A DNA stretch of 64,000 nucleotides from Actinomadura alba (GTDB lineage Bacteria > Actinomycetota > Actinomycetes > Streptosporangiales > Streptosporangiaceae): contig NZ_JABVEC010000019.1 in assembly GCF_014323705.1 (NCBI RefSeq), positions 62,001 through 126,000 of the forward strand, read 5' to 3'. Within the stretch, counting starts at the first letter, position 1. Every line of letters begins with the position of its first letter. Made by a program: the position numbers and the translations under genes. The notes under the pieces are model-generated. The model was not told the DNA's origin and made no database searches. It saw only the letters and a program-made list of their open reading frames with translations. Shown one piece after another: positions 8,219-16,426 of this stretch.

Positions 8219-9631
8219 TCAGCCGCCGCGCAGCAGGTCGGCGATGGTGCCGATCCCGTCCTGGATCGCGTCGGCGGTCAGGTTGCCGTACCCCAGGACG
8301 AGCCGCGCGGGCTCCGGCTCGGCCGGATGCCGGTCGACGCGGTAAGAGCCCATCCCGTACAACCCGACGGACCGGCGGCGGGCCTCCTCGACGACCGCGC
8401 GTTCGTCCGTACCGACGGGAAGCAGGGCGACGGTGTGGAAGCCCGCGGCCAGACCGCGCAGCTCGACCGCCGGCGCGTGCCGCCGGAGCGCTTCGACCAG
8501 GGCCGTACGCCGCGCGGCGTAACGCAGGCGCATATGGCGCAGGTGGCGGTCGTAGCGGCCGGACCGCAGCAGGTCGGCGAGCGCGAGCTGATCGATGATC
8601 GGTGAACCGCGGTCGGCGAACTCCTTGTGATGGGCGACGGCGGCCGAGAGGCGGGGCGGGCAGAGGATCCAGCCGAGCCGAAGGCCCGGTGCCAGTGACT
8701 TGCTGACCGAGCCGATGAGCGCCACCCGGTCGGGTGCGAGTCCATGGAGGGCGCCGACCGGCTCGCGGTCGTACCTGAACTCGGCGTCGTAGTCGTCCTC
8801 GACGACCGTCGCGTCGTGCGCGACGGACCAGGCGATGAGAGCCTGCCGCCGGTCGGGCGCCAGCACCACGCCCGTCGGCGACTGGTGCGCGGGCGTGAGA
8901 ACCACGGCTCGCGCACCGGTCGCCGCCAGCGCGCCGACATCGATGCCGCGCTCGTCGACGGGCACGGCCACGATGTCGAGGCCCAGCGCCGCGGCGATGG
9001 CGCGCTGGTCGGGGTCACCGGGGTCCTCCACGGCCACCGTGCGCACACCCTCGGCGGCCAGCGCCCGCAGGACGAGTTCCAGGCCCTGCGCGTAGCCCGC
9101 GCAGATGATCGTGTGGGCGTCGTCCGCGGCGGCGGCGCGGACCCGCCGGAGATACGCCGCCAGCACCTCACGCAGCGCCGCGTCACCGTACGGGTCGCCG
9201 TACCCGAGCAGCTCGACGGGCACGTCGCGGCAGGCCCGGCGCAGGGCACGGCTCCAGTCCTCGCGGGGAAAGCTCGACAGATCGGGCCGGCCCGGCCGGA
9301 AGTCGACCCGGACGACCGTGGTGGCCTCGGGCCGCGACGGCCCGGCCGTCGCCGCCTGCGCGGCGCCCGCCACCCGGGTGGCCGCTCCGGGGCGTGCGAC
9401 GAGGTAGCCCTCCGCCTGCAGCTGCGCGTAGCACTCGGTCACGAGACCACGGGAGATGCCGAGGTCCCGGGCGAGGCTGCGTGAGGAGGGGAGCCGTTCG
9501 CCGGTGCCCGGCCGGCCGGCCCGGATGGCGGCGCGCAGCGCGTTCTCGAGCTGGTCGCGGAGCGGTTCTGGACGATCCCGATCGATGTGGAGCAACAGCT
9601 CCGGACCTGAACCGGTCCACTGTATCGACAC
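8219..9631 (-). CDS. MocR/PdxR-type GntR regulator with aminotransferase domain
   Basis: A 470-aa transcription factor. Residues ~14-85 are a GntR winged helix (PLRDQLENALRAAIRAGR ... SRSLARDLGISRG), and residues ~110-465 are a fold-type I aminotransferase-like domain with the PLP lysine at 311 (SVSKSLAPGLRLG). MocR proteins sense PLP or amino compounds rather than catalyse transamination. It is divergent from an MFS transporter with only 46 bp between starts, so it most likely controls that pump. No vitamin B6 genes are adjacent, which argues against a pdxR role. The GTG start at 9631 is the first reasonable one. Confidence 0.92.
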   Translation of the reverse strand: MSIQWTGSGPELLLHIDRDRPEPLRDQLENALRAAIRAGRPGTGERLPSSRSLARDLGISRGLVTECYAQLQAEGYLVARPGAATRVAGAAQAATAGPSRPEATTVVRVDFRPGRPDLSSFPREDWSRALRRACRDVPVELLGYGDPYGDAALREVLAAYLRRVRAAAADDAHTIICAGYAQGLELVLRALAAEGVRTVAVEDPGDPDQRAIAAALGLDIVAVPVDERGIDVGALAATGARAVVLTPAHQSPTGVVLAPDRRQALIAWSVAHDATVVEDDYDAEFRYDREPVGALHGLAPDRVALIGSVSKSLAPGLRLGWILCPPRLSAAVAHHKEFADRGSPIIDQLALADLLRSGRYDRHLRHMRLRYAARRTALVEALRRHAPAVELRGLAAGFHTVALLPVGTDERAVVEEARRRSVGLYGMGSYRVDRHPAEPEPARLVLGYGNLTADAIQDGIGTIADLLRGG

Positions 9632-9670
9632 AAAACTGGACCTTACCGCTGAACCGGTTCCGCCCTACGG
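9603..9670. promoter_or_regulatory. MocR / MFS divergent promoter with repeated GAACCGG motif
   Basis: TGAACCGGTCC (about 9608-9618) and TGAACCGGTTC (about 9650-9660) share GAACCGG, and TGGACC occurs between them. TACGGT (9665-9670) ends 7 nt before the MFS ATG, a leaderless -10. MocR regulators usually bind repeated sites in such divergent regions. The first site lies within the regulator's own coding start, so part of the match may be coding constraint. Confidence 0.4.
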
Positions 9671-9677
9671 TCTGATC

Positions 9678-10907
9678 ATGGAGCACGAGAGAAACCTCGA
9701 CCGGACCGCTTCGGCGGCCCGCGTCGGCGTTCGCCCCACGACCGATGGTGGTCGCCGGCCGATCCTGAGCCGTCCGATGATCCTGCTGTTGCTCGCCTCG
9801 ATCGGCTCACTCGGGAGTTTCTACCTGCTGCTGCCGGTCGTCCCCCTGCTGACCGCCAATGGCGGGGCCGGCGGCGTGGGCGCCGGGCTCGCCACCGGGG
9901 CCCTGATGCTCGGGACCGTGCTGACGGAGTTCGCGGTGCCCCGCCTCATGGGCAGGTACGGATACCGCGCGGTCATCGCGCTCGGCCTCTTCCTGCTCGG
10001 GGCGCCCGCCCTCTTGCTCATCGCATCGCTCTCCTTGCCCTCGGTGCTGGCCGTCTGCCTGCTGCGCGGCGCGGGGCTCGGGATCGTGGTGGTGGCCGGT
10101 GCGGCCCTGATCGCCGAACTCGTGCCGGCCGAACGCCGCAGCGAGGGGCTGGGACTGTACGGCGTGGCGGTCGGCGTCCCGTCCATCGCGTGCCTGCCGC
10201 TGGGCCTGTGGGTGCATGCTGAATTCGGCCACCGGCCCGTTCTCGTCGCCGCGGCCGCGTTGTCGCTGCTCGCGCTCGCCGCCGTACCGGGCCTGCCCGG
10301 CCGGTCCGGACCGGCCGGGTACCCTGGCGGCGTCCTCGGCGCCCTGCGCATCGACGGGCTGGCCGGGCCGGCGTTCGTGTTCGCCGCGGTCACGCTGGCC
10401 GCCGGTGTACTGCTGACCTTCCTCCCGCTGGCGGTGTCGGACGGGTCAGGGCGGCTGGCGGCGGTGGCGCTGCTCGCGCAGTCGTGCGCGACTCCGCTCG
10501 CCCGCTGGCTCGCGGGCTGGTACGCCGACCGGCATGGCTCCACCCGGCTGCTGGTGCCCGCCGTGGTCTCCGCGGCGCTCGGCACGGCGGCACTGGTCCG
10601 GGTGGACAGCCCGGTAGCGGTGATCGCGGGCATGGGGTTGTTCGGGATCGGGTTCGGCGTGGCCCAGAACGTGACCTTGGCCGTCATGTTCGAGCGGGTT
10701 CGCGAGGCCGACTTCGGCCGGGTGAGCGCGCTGTGGAACCTCGCCTACGACGCCGGGATGGGCGTCGGCGCGGTCGGCTTCGGGCTGCTGGCCGGGCCGG
10801 TCGGCTACCCGGCCGGGTTCGCCCTCGTCGCCCTTGTACTGTGCGCCGCTCTCCTCCCCGCATGGCGGGACCAGCGGAGAGCAGCACGCGCGCTCGTCAC
10901 GCCCTGA
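9678..10907 (+). CDS. MFS transporter
   Basis: A 409-aa inner-membrane permease with about twelve hydrophobic helices. Helix 1 begins near residue 35 (MILLLLASIGSLGSFYLLLPVVPLL), and a loop 2-3 type motif follows helix 2 (VPRLMGRYGYR). It is probably a drug or metabolite exporter. The ATG at 9678 is favoured over upstream in-frame starts because TACGGT sits 7 nt before it, and because upstream codons overlap the divergent MocR gene. Control by MocR is inferred from the shared promoter. Confidence 0.9.
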   Translation: MEHERNLDRTASAARVGVRPTTDGGRRPILSRPMILLLLASIGSLGSFYLLLPVVPLLTANGGAGGVGAGLATGALMLGTVLTEFAVPRLMGRYGYRAVIALGLFLLGAPALLLIASLSLPSVLAVCLLRGAGLGIVVVAGAALIAELVPAERRSEGLGLYGVAVGVPSIACLPLGLWVHAEFGHRPVLVAAAALSLLALAAVPGLPGRSGPAGYPGGVLGALRIDGLAGPAFVFAAVTLAAGVLLTFLPLAVSDGSGRLAAVALLAQSCATPLARWLAGWYADRHGSTRLLVPAVVSAALGTAALVRVDSPVAVIAGMGLFGIGFGVAQNVTLAVMFERVREADFGRVSALWNLAYDAGMGVGAVGFGLLAGPVGYPAGFALVALVLCAALLPAWRDQRRAARALVTP

Positions 10908-11003
10908 GGAAAGCCCGGCCTCACTACCGACCGACCCCCTCGCTCATGACCGGTCGGCTGCGCCGCGCTACCGTCGAGACGGTTGTCAGCAGCGGGAGGA
11001 CAC

Positions 11004-12092
11004 ATGACGCGGGTCGACGTGGCGGTGGTGGGTCTGGGACTGGCCGGATCGGCCGCCGTGTGGGCGCTGTCCCGCCGCGGCCGTACCGTCGCCGCCTTCG
11101 AGGCCTTCCAACCGGGTCACCGCAGGGGCAGCTCGCACGGCAGGTCCCGTATCTTCCGCCGCGCCTATCCCGACGCGCTCTACGTCGAGCTCACCGGCCG
11201 GGCGGGCAGGCTGTGGAACCGGCTGGAGGAGGAGAGCGGGGAAAGCCTGCTGGACCGCATCGGCGGGGTGGACCACGGCGCGAACGGGGAACCCGAGCTG
11301 ATGGCCGGGCTGCTCGCCGACGCCGGCGTGCCGTTCGAGCTGATCCCGCCGGATGCCGCCGCCCACCGCTGGCCGGGGATGGCCTTCGAGGGACCGGTGC
11401 TCTTCCATCCCGAGGCCGGAGTCGTCGACCCCGAGAGGGCGATGGCCGCCATGACCCGGCTGGCCGCCTCCGCGGGCGCGGACCTCTCGTACGGCACCCG
11501 CGTGGACGCGCTGGAACCGTACGACGACGGCGTTCGCGTGCGCACCGCCCGGGGGACATGGGACGCGCGTACGGTCGTGGTGGCGGCCGGGGCATGGACC
11601 GAACACCTGCTGGCCGGTCTGGTGGAACTGCCTCAGCTCACCGTCTCGCAGCAGCAGGCGTTCTTCTTCGCCCCGCGCGAACCCGGCGCCTGGCCGACCT
11701 TCATCCGCGAAGACGAAGGCGCGGTGTACGGCCTGCCCGAGGGTCCCCTGGTCAAGGTCGCCGAGCACGGCGGCGGCGGGGTGACGACGGCCGAGGAGCG
11801 CGACGGGATCGTGGATCCGGCCGCGCGCGAGCGGGTGACGTCGTTCGTACGCCGATGGCTGCCCGGCCTCGACCCGGCTCCGAGAGACGAGCTGACCTGC
11901 CTCTACACGTCGACGCCGAACGAGGACTTCATCCTCGACCGGCACGGCCCGATCGTCGTCTGCTCGCCGTGCTCAGGACACGGCGCCAAGTTCACCCCGC
12001 TCATCGGCGAGGCCGCCGCCGACCTCGCCGACGGCCTGCCGCCGATCGACGAACGCTTCACCCTCGCCGCGCACCGGAGGCCAGAGAGCTGA
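11004..12092 (+). CDS. FAD-dependent amine oxidase, monomeric sarcosine oxidase / N-methyltryptophan oxidase family
   Basis: A 362-aa flavoenzyme that oxidises N-methyl amino acids or similar secondary amines with O2, giving H2O2. The N-terminus has a Rossmann motif (VAVVGLGLAGSAA), followed by RRGSSHGRSRIFR, typical of this family. CLYTSTPNEDF supplies Cys299 at the position where FAD is covalently attached in MSOX, and SPCSGHGAKF is the matching C-terminal signature. ATG 11004 is chosen for its GGGAGGA leader. It stands alone after the MFS gene, with 96 bp between. Confidence 0.93.
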   Translation: MTRVDVAVVGLGLAGSAAVWALSRRGRTVAAFEAFQPGHRRGSSHGRSRIFRRAYPDALYVELTGRAGRLWNRLEEESGESLLDRIGGVDHGANGEPELMAGLLADAGVPFELIPPDAAAHRWPGMAFEGPVLFHPEAGVVDPERAMAAMTRLAASAGADLSYGTRVDALEPYDDGVRVRTARGTWDARTVVVAAGAWTEHLLAGLVELPQLTVSQQQAFFFAPREPGAWPTFIREDEGAVYGLPEGPLVKVAEHGGGGVTTAEERDGIVDPAARERVTSFVRRWLPGLDPAPRDELTCLYTSTPNEDFILDRHGPIVVCSPCSGHGAKFTPLIGEAAADLADGLPPIDERFTLAAHRRPES

Positions 12093-12116
12093 TCCCCGCT
12101 CGGGCCGCCGGCATCA

Positions 12117-12593
12117 TCACTGGTTGATCACGGCCGGGTCCGTGACCCGGCCCAGGCGGCGGAGCCGTACGGCGGCCACCGTCATGAGGATCGCGCTGGG
12201 CAACAGGAACAGTCCGATCGACGCGGCACCGGCCAGCACGAACAGCCAGAGCAACGTGGTCGCCGCCGCAGCGGCCCAGCGCCGTACCGCGCCTGTCATC
12301 AGGAGCGGAAGCGCGCAGACCACCACCGGGACCGACACCACCATCGCGACCGCCCAGCCCTCCTGCTGGACCAGGTTGCGGCGCTCCGTACGGACGGTCG
12401 TCACCGTAACCGGGCCGGGCTCGGCGGAGGCCGAACTCGCCGGCACCGGACCGCTTTGCGAACTGCCGCCGGCACTCTCGCTCAACGGCAGGAACAGCAG
12501 CGCCAGAGCCACGGCGGCCGACACGAGCACCGCCGCGACCAGCCACCGGGTCCCCGGCTCGTACGGCATTCGCCCGGTCGCCTCTCCGTGCAT
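12117..12593 (-). CDS. Small membrane protein of unknown function
   Basis: 158 aa. I do not recognise a family. There are hydrophobic helices at about residues 17-37, 80-102, 106-125 and 126-146. A Ser/Pro/Thr-rich loop between the first two is probably extracytoplasmic. GAGGG lies just before ATG 12593. It converges on the amine oxidase gene with 24 bp between. Confidence 0.7.
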   Translation of the reverse strand: MHGEATGRMPYEPGTRWLVAAVLVSAAVALALLFLPLSESAGGSSQSGPVPASSASAEPGPVTVTTVRTERRNLVQQEGWAVAMVVSVPVVVCALPLLMTGAVRRWAAAAATTLLWLFVLAGAASIGLFLLPSAILMTVAAVRLRRLGRVTDPAVINQ

Positions 12594-12702
12594 GGTCCCT
12601 CACACCCTTCAGGCCATCACCACGGAACAGGATTAACGTAAGTGCGCACATCGGCGTTTGTCACCCGTGACCACTGGACCCCGACCACCGACGTACGCAG
12701 CA

Positions 12703-13350
12703 TCACCCGTGCGTGGTCGCGTCTGCGGTCTCCGTCCGTCTGTAGGAGTTGATCAGTCGGGCGAGGTGTCGGCCGGCGATCCTGAGCGGCTCGTCGCTTC
12801 TGGATACCTGCGCGGCGAGTTCCGCGCCCTCGAGAGTGTTGATCACGGTGTGCGCGAGCTCGAGGACGTCGTCCTGGTCGATGTCGCTCTGGCGGAGCTT
12901 GTCCGCGACGATGCCTCGCCAGTGTTCGAAGGCCTCGGCGACGGCCTGCTGGATGTCGGGGGCGCGCCCGGCGGTCTCGAGGGCGGTGGCCGTGATCGGG
13001 CAGCCGTCGAACCAGTCGGAGCCGCGCAGGTGCACGCCGAGCGTGCCGGTGCAGGCAATGATCGCCTCGGCCGGGTCGTCCTCGCCGGCCAGCGCTTCGT
13101 GCAGGATGTCGGCGAACTCCCGGTCGGCATGGCGGACCGCCTCAGTCGCCAGCTCTTGCTTGCCGCCAGGGAAGAAGTGGTAGACGGAGCTGAGCGCGAC
13201 GTCGGCTTCCCGGGAGATCTGCTTGATTCCGGTTCCCTCATAGCCCTGCCGCTGCATCAGTCGTGAGGTCGTCCGGACGATCCGCTCTCGGGTGCCGACG
13301 GCGGCGTGCGGACGGGCCGGTGGAGCGGCGTGCCGAGTCATGTCCTTCAT
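12703..13350 (-). CDS. TetR-family regulator, LmrA/YxaF type
   Basis: A 215-aa repressor. The helix-turn-helix region is TRERIVRTTSRLMQRQGYEGTG ... ISREADVALSSVYHFFPGGKQEL, and the FFPGGK signature after the recognition helix is typical of the LmrA/YxaF subgroup. ATG 13350 is preceded by TACTGT at 6 nt (leaderless), while ATG 13341 would use GGTGAG. The two differ by three residues. It is divergent from an alpha/beta hydrolase, with two copies of a TetR-like operator in between. Confidence 0.9.
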   Translation of the reverse strand: MKDMTRHAAPPARPHAAVGTRERIVRTTSRLMQRQGYEGTGIKQISREADVALSSVYHFFPGGKQELATEAVRHADREFADILHEALAGEDDPAEAIIACTGTLGVHLRGSDWFDGCPITATALETAGRAPDIQQAVAEAFEHWRGIVADKLRQSDIDQDDVLELAHTVINTLEGAELAAQVSRSDEPLRIAGRHLARLINSYRRTETADATTHG

Positions 13351-13366
13351 CTCACCACAGTACTGG

Positions 13367-13418
13367 TTGGAGCGTTCGTTCCAACGCGTGCTAATCTCTG
13401 GGTAGAACGTTCGTTCCA
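13367..13418. promoter_or_regulatory. Two TetR-type operators
   Basis: TTGGAGCGTTCGTTCCAA (13367-13384) and TAGAACGTTCGTTCCA (13403-13418) share the core ACGTTCGTTCCA or a one-base variant. TAATCT (13392-13397) between them is a possible -10 for the hydrolase gene at 13568. Binding at both sites would block both divergent promoters. Confidence 0.65.
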
Positions 13419-13567
13419 GACGCGTGCCTGGTCTGGTCGCGGCGTTCAGCCCAGTAGGGGAATCACACGGCCGCCGGGACCCGTTCCGGAGCGTTCGCCG
13501 ACCACCAAGGCGGCGGGCGGCCTCGGCTTTGGCCACGTGTTCGCAATGACAGTCGAGGAGCAAGAGC

Positions 13568-14440
13568 ATGAGACAAAAGCGCGTCACCGCCAACGGGATC
13601 GACTTCGCATATCTGGAGGAGGGCGAGGGGCCGCTGGCGTTGTTGCTGCACGGTTTCCCGGAGGCCCCGAGCATGTACCGGCACCTGATGCCCGTTCTCG
13701 CCGAGGCGGGTTACCGGGCCGTCGCCCCGTCCATGCGGGGTTTCGCCCCGACCCAGGTCCCGCCGGACGGCAGCATGCGTGTCGCCGACCTGATCGCCGA
13801 CGCCAACAGCCTGCACGAGGTGTTGGGCGGCGACGCGAACGCGGTGATCGTCGGGCACGACTGGGGCGGCTTCGCCACCTGGGGTGCCGCGGCCCACGCA
13901 CCTGAACGCTGGTCGAAGGTCGTGGTGGCCGACGTCCCGCCGGTGCGGTTCTACGAGCGCAAGGCCACAGATCCCGTACAGATCCACAAGAACAGCCACT
14001 TCTACTTCTTCCAGATGGGCATAGCGGATCAGATCGTGCCCGTGAACGACTTCGCCTATCTCGACTGGCTCTGGCAGCACTGGAGCGGGTCCGTCCCGGG
14101 CTTCGACTCCACTCCGGACCGACAGGCGGGGAAGGACAGCCTGCGGGCGCCGGCCAACCTGCATTCGGGCCTCGGGCTCTACCGCGACAACTTCCACCCC
14201 GCGACGTTCGGAACCGACCAGTGGGAGATGGGAGCCGTACTGGCCTCGCTTCCCACACAGCCGACCCTCTACCTGCACGGCAGCGAAGACCCCGTGGTCG
14301 ACGAGGCGATCCTCGCCGACATCGTTGACGCGCTGCCCGCGGGCTCGGACGGCGTCCTCCTGGAAGGCGTGGGCCACTTCCCGTTCGTGGAGAAGCCCGC
14401 CGAGGTCAACGAGCGGATCCTCAAGTTCCTGGCGGCGTGA
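13568..14440 (+). CDS. Alpha/beta hydrolase, epoxide hydrolase / haloalkane dehalogenase-like
   Basis: A 290-aa cytoplasmic hydrolase. HGFP (28-31) is the oxyanion loop. GHDWGG (96-101) places an aspartate, Asp98, at the nucleophile elbow, which marks the epoxide hydrolase/dehalogenase branch rather than serine esterases. GSEDPVVDE carries a late acid, and VGHFPFVEKP the catalytic His (about 268). GAGGAG lies 7 nt before ATG 13568. It is divergent from the YxaF-like TetR, its likely repressor. The substrate is unknown. Confidence 0.92.
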   Translation: MRQKRVTANGIDFAYLEEGEGPLALLLHGFPEAPSMYRHLMPVLAEAGYRAVAPSMRGFAPTQVPPDGSMRVADLIADANSLHEVLGGDANAVIVGHDWGGFATWGAAAHAPERWSKVVVADVPPVRFYERKATDPVQIHKNSHFYFFQMGIADQIVPVNDFAYLDWLWQHWSGSVPGFDSTPDRQAGKDSLRAPANLHSGLGLYRDNFHPATFGTDQWEMGAVLASLPTQPTLYLHGSEDPVVDEAILADIVDALPAGSDGVLLEGVGHFPFVEKPAEVNERILKFLAA

Positions 14441-14534
14441 ACACCACGACCTTGACGAGGCCTCGGCGGCGCGCCCGGTAAGACGGATGTCCCAGTCGAC
14501 CCGGCGCGGTCGGCACGTCGTCGAGCCCGGTCGT

Positions 14535-14572
14535 GGCAGGGGGCGGGATGCATTCGCGTCCCGCCCCCTGCC
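14535..14572 (+). terminator. Strong hairpin terminator
   Basis: Perfect 14-bp stem (GGCAGGGGGCGGGA, 10-nt loop, TCCCGCCCCCTGCC) lies 95 bp after the hydrolase stop. There is no T-run, which is usual for actinomycete terminators. Confidence 0.7.
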
Positions 14573-14745
14573 GCGTCTCGCCTGCACAGCGACGCGCATT
14601 CCCACGGCATGTGGTGACCACCCACTTGCGCCGTGCCCGCACAGCGTCACCCACTTGCACGCCACCGACGAGAGGCACCATGAGATCGCGGACAACCTCA
14701 GCGCGACGGCGTACACCGAGCCAAGATGTCGGGCAAGAAGCAATC

Positions 14746-14841
14746 GGGCAACCTCCGGCGGGGGCACTCCGGCTCCGGGAAGCCCAGGGCACGCCCGTAC
14801 CGGTTGTCTGTGGTGAAGGCGGAAGCCTTATCTTCCCGCCC
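14746..14841 (-). repeat. R1-like repeat, inverted partial copy (R1-4)
   Basis: Read on the minus strand, this carries GGCGGGAAGATAAGGCTTCC and, after a divergent middle, CCCGGAGCCGGAG followed by CCCCCGCCGGAGG. The same two blocks occur in the same order in the R1 copy at 24316-24542. It lacks the long hairpin and the CTTGATC heptamer. A RelE-like toxin remnant ends 3 bp from its edge. The flanking stretch 14573-14745 holds no gene I can support. Confidence 0.5.
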
Positions 14842-14843
14842 AG

Positions 14844-14933
14844 TCAAGTTCGGGGGCCATCGCGGACGTCTCTGGGCAGTCCGTTCAATTCATACAGCGC
14901 ACGCCCATGGAAACCGTCGAATTTGTAGGTCAC
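14844..14933 (-). pseudogene. N-terminal remnant of a RelE-like toxin gene
   Basis: A 29-codon frame begins with GTG overlapping the TGA of the DUF6247 gene (GTGA) and reads MTYKFDGFHGRALYELNGLPRDV before a stop. The pattern aromatic/charged strand, then ...RAL..L..LPRDVRD, resembles the first helix pair of RelE/ParE toxins, which are normally about 85-95 aa. It breaks off at the border of the inverted R1-like repeat, so a rearrangement there probably removed the rest. The family assignment is tentative. Confidence 0.4.
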
Positions 14934-15230
14934 ACCCGGCCTTCCCACTCCGGCGGGATGCACCGCACGAAGGCGTCCTCACGTCCCTGGAGCGCGTCCT
15001 GGATGGCCACCTCGTACCCAGGCCGGGCGTAAGCGATCGCACGCGAACGCCACTGCCGCAGCAGGGTCTGTACCTGCTTGAACCGTGCGAGGTCGTGGGC
15101 GGCGTCCAATGCGTCGTCGTATTCGGCTCGAAACTCCTCCCGATGCGACGGCGGGAGCGCGTCGAAGATCGCGGCCCGGATCGTCGCCGGGGTCGTGTGG
15201 CCTGGCAGGCCCTGCGGGCTGGGCCGTCAT
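14930..15230 (-). pseudogene. DUF6247-family protein, frameshifted near the N-terminus
   Basis: The frame starting at ATG 15230 opens as MTAQPAGPARPHDP and then leaves the conserved protein. From about 15190 the +1 frame reads ATIRAAIFDALPPSHREEF and continues to a stop at 14930, matching actinobacterial DUF6247 proteins as I know them. Removing one G from the GGCG at about 15187-15192 would join the two parts as HDP-ATIRAA. TAGATT lies 7 nt before the ATG (leaderless start). DUF6247 here sits directly before a toxin remnant, which suggests an antitoxin-like role (inference). A sequencing error could also explain the shift. Confidence 0.6.
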
Positions 15231-15369
15231 GCGGCCAAATCTAACCCTGCCAGTAGACGAGTACCTTGGATTCGCGCCCGCACGGATCGCCGTACGGATG
15301 GCTGGGCAGAGCCGGGGACGCCCAGCCGTGCACCATTGTGTGATTCTGGGATTCTGGGATTCTTCCGGT

Positions 15370-15795
15370 ATGACCGATGGCTGCCCTTTCTGTGAGATCG
15401 GCGCTGGGAACGCGGACCAGGATCTGATCGTGCTTCGGACCGAACGGGTCTTCGTCGTGCCCTCCTTGAAGCAGCGGCTCTCGAGTCCTGGTCAGGTCAT
15501 CGTCTGCCCCATCGAGCATGTGACCGCCTTGCACGCGGTGGACGCATCCGTGCTGGCGGAGGTGTTCGGCGTGGTGACTCGCCTCACCAGTGCCGCTCCG
15601 ATGGCCTTCGGCGCCTTGGGGACGACCGTGCTGAACAACAACGATGCGCCCGATCAGGTGTTGCGGCACCTTCACGTTCATGTCATCCCACGCTGGGCTG
15701 GAGACGGCTTCGTGATTCCGAATCCGGACGATACCCCCGCACCCCGAGAACTCAGGGCCCGGCTTGCCGCACAACTCCAGCGTGCCTTGACGTGA
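15370..15795 (+). CDS. HIT-family nucleotide hydrolase/transferase
   Basis: A 141-aa histidine-triad protein. HLHVHVIPR (His100, 102, 104) is the catalytic triad motif, and CPFC near the N-terminus (Cys5, Cys8) is the usual zinc pair. Such proteins hydrolyse AMP-linked or dinucleotide substrates. The ATG at 15370 follows three imperfect copies of GGGATTCT. It lies at the left part of the tRNA-Ala island. Confidence 0.9.
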   Translation: MTDGCPFCEIGAGNADQDLIVLRTERVFVVPSLKQRLSSPGQVIVCPIEHVTALHAVDASVLAEVFGVVTRLTSAAPMAFGALGTTVLNNNDAPDQVLRHLHVHVIPRWAGDGFVIPNPDDTPAPRELRARLAAQLQRALT

Positions 15796-15904
15796 GCAAC
15801 CGTCATGACGCGTGGTGGCTGACCGGGTGACTGTCGGTGGAGCAGGGCAGCGAGCGGCGATGTCGTAACGCGCGGAGGTCTGATGGCCATTGACACTTGA
15901 CGGG

Positions 15905-15954
15905 CGGGGCTTGATCGGCCATCTCGGAGCCTGAGTGCCCCGCCGGAGGCATGT
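15905..15954 (+). repeat. R1 repeat, copy 1 (3' part only)
   Basis: GGGGCTTGATCGGCCAT and CGGAGCC then CCGCCGGAGGCATGT match the last 45 bp of R1 copies at 19086 and 24316. CTTGATC is at 15910-15916. The upstream hairpin part is absent or too diverged to see. A short cargo ORF and an R2 copy follow. Confidence 0.6.
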
Positions 15955-16003
15955 TCGAACCTCGACCACGTGAGGCCCGGAAGCGGGGCGGCGGCGAGTC
16001 CCT

Positions 16004-16312
16004 GTGACCACGGATCTGATTGAGTTCTTGCATGGTGTTGGGAGCCAGCGGGATGCTCGCCTGGTGGCTAAGAAGCGCACCAAGAAGAAACGCAAGAAGA
16101 CGAAGCTGAACGAGCCACTCCGCATAGCGTGCAACGGGTGTTCCGGCTCGGGCGGGCGCATGGATCACATGGGGCTTGGCAGCGGCGGCCTGTACTCCTC
16201 TCCCGAGCACCCCCGAGTCTGGGTGCCGTGCGCACGGTGCAAAGGACGCGTATCTGTGATGGCGCGCAAGAGTGAGGCGGCGGCGCGGACCCGACGGCGA
16301 CGGCCAGAGTGA
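16004..16312 (+). CDS. Small protein with two CxxC zinc-ribbon-like motifs, R1-R2 cargo 1
   Basis: 102 aa, unrecognised. A Lys/Arg-rich stretch (KKRTKKKRKKTK, residues ~23-34) precedes ACNGCSGSGG and later PCARCKGRVS, two CxxCxG motifs like those that bind zinc in DnaJ-type fingers. The C-terminus runs into repeat R2. The GTG at 16004 has only a weak upstream purine run. The paired motifs favour a real protein, but its position inside a repeat-bounded unit and lack of family leave it uncertain. Confidence 0.5.
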   Translation: MTTDLIEFLHGVGSQRDARLVAKKRTKKKRKKTKLNEPLRIACNGCSGSGGRMDHMGLGSGGLYSSPEHPRVWVPCARCKGRVSVMARKSEAAARTRRRRPE

Positions 16313-16376
16313 CGCCGGCCAGCGCGATGGGCGCGGCGCGCCGCCGTTCTTGATCTCAAACAGCTGAATTCAGCAG
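16274..16376 (+). repeat. R2 repeat, copy 1 (short form)
   Basis: Starts GGCGGCGGCGCGGACCCG, ends in the GC palindrome GGCGCGGCGCGCCGCCG, then CTTGATC (16349-16355), and continues TCTCAAACAGCTGAATTCAG. The same order occurs at 19774 and, up to the heptamer, at 24650. This copy lacks about 85 bp of the middle present in the others. Confidence 0.65.
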
Positions 16377-16426
16377 TACATGGCAACACTACTGACCGAT
16401 CGCCTGGAGCCCACCCCACAGGTCGT

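Noticed and set aside
13463..14767. 434-codon minus-strand frame
   Set aside because: It covers the epoxide-hydrolase-type gene and a 14-bp terminator hairpin; no recognisable protein.
14726..15244. 172-codon plus-strand frame
   Set aside because: Runs antisense through the R1-like repeat, the toxin remnant and DUF6247; its sequence looks random.
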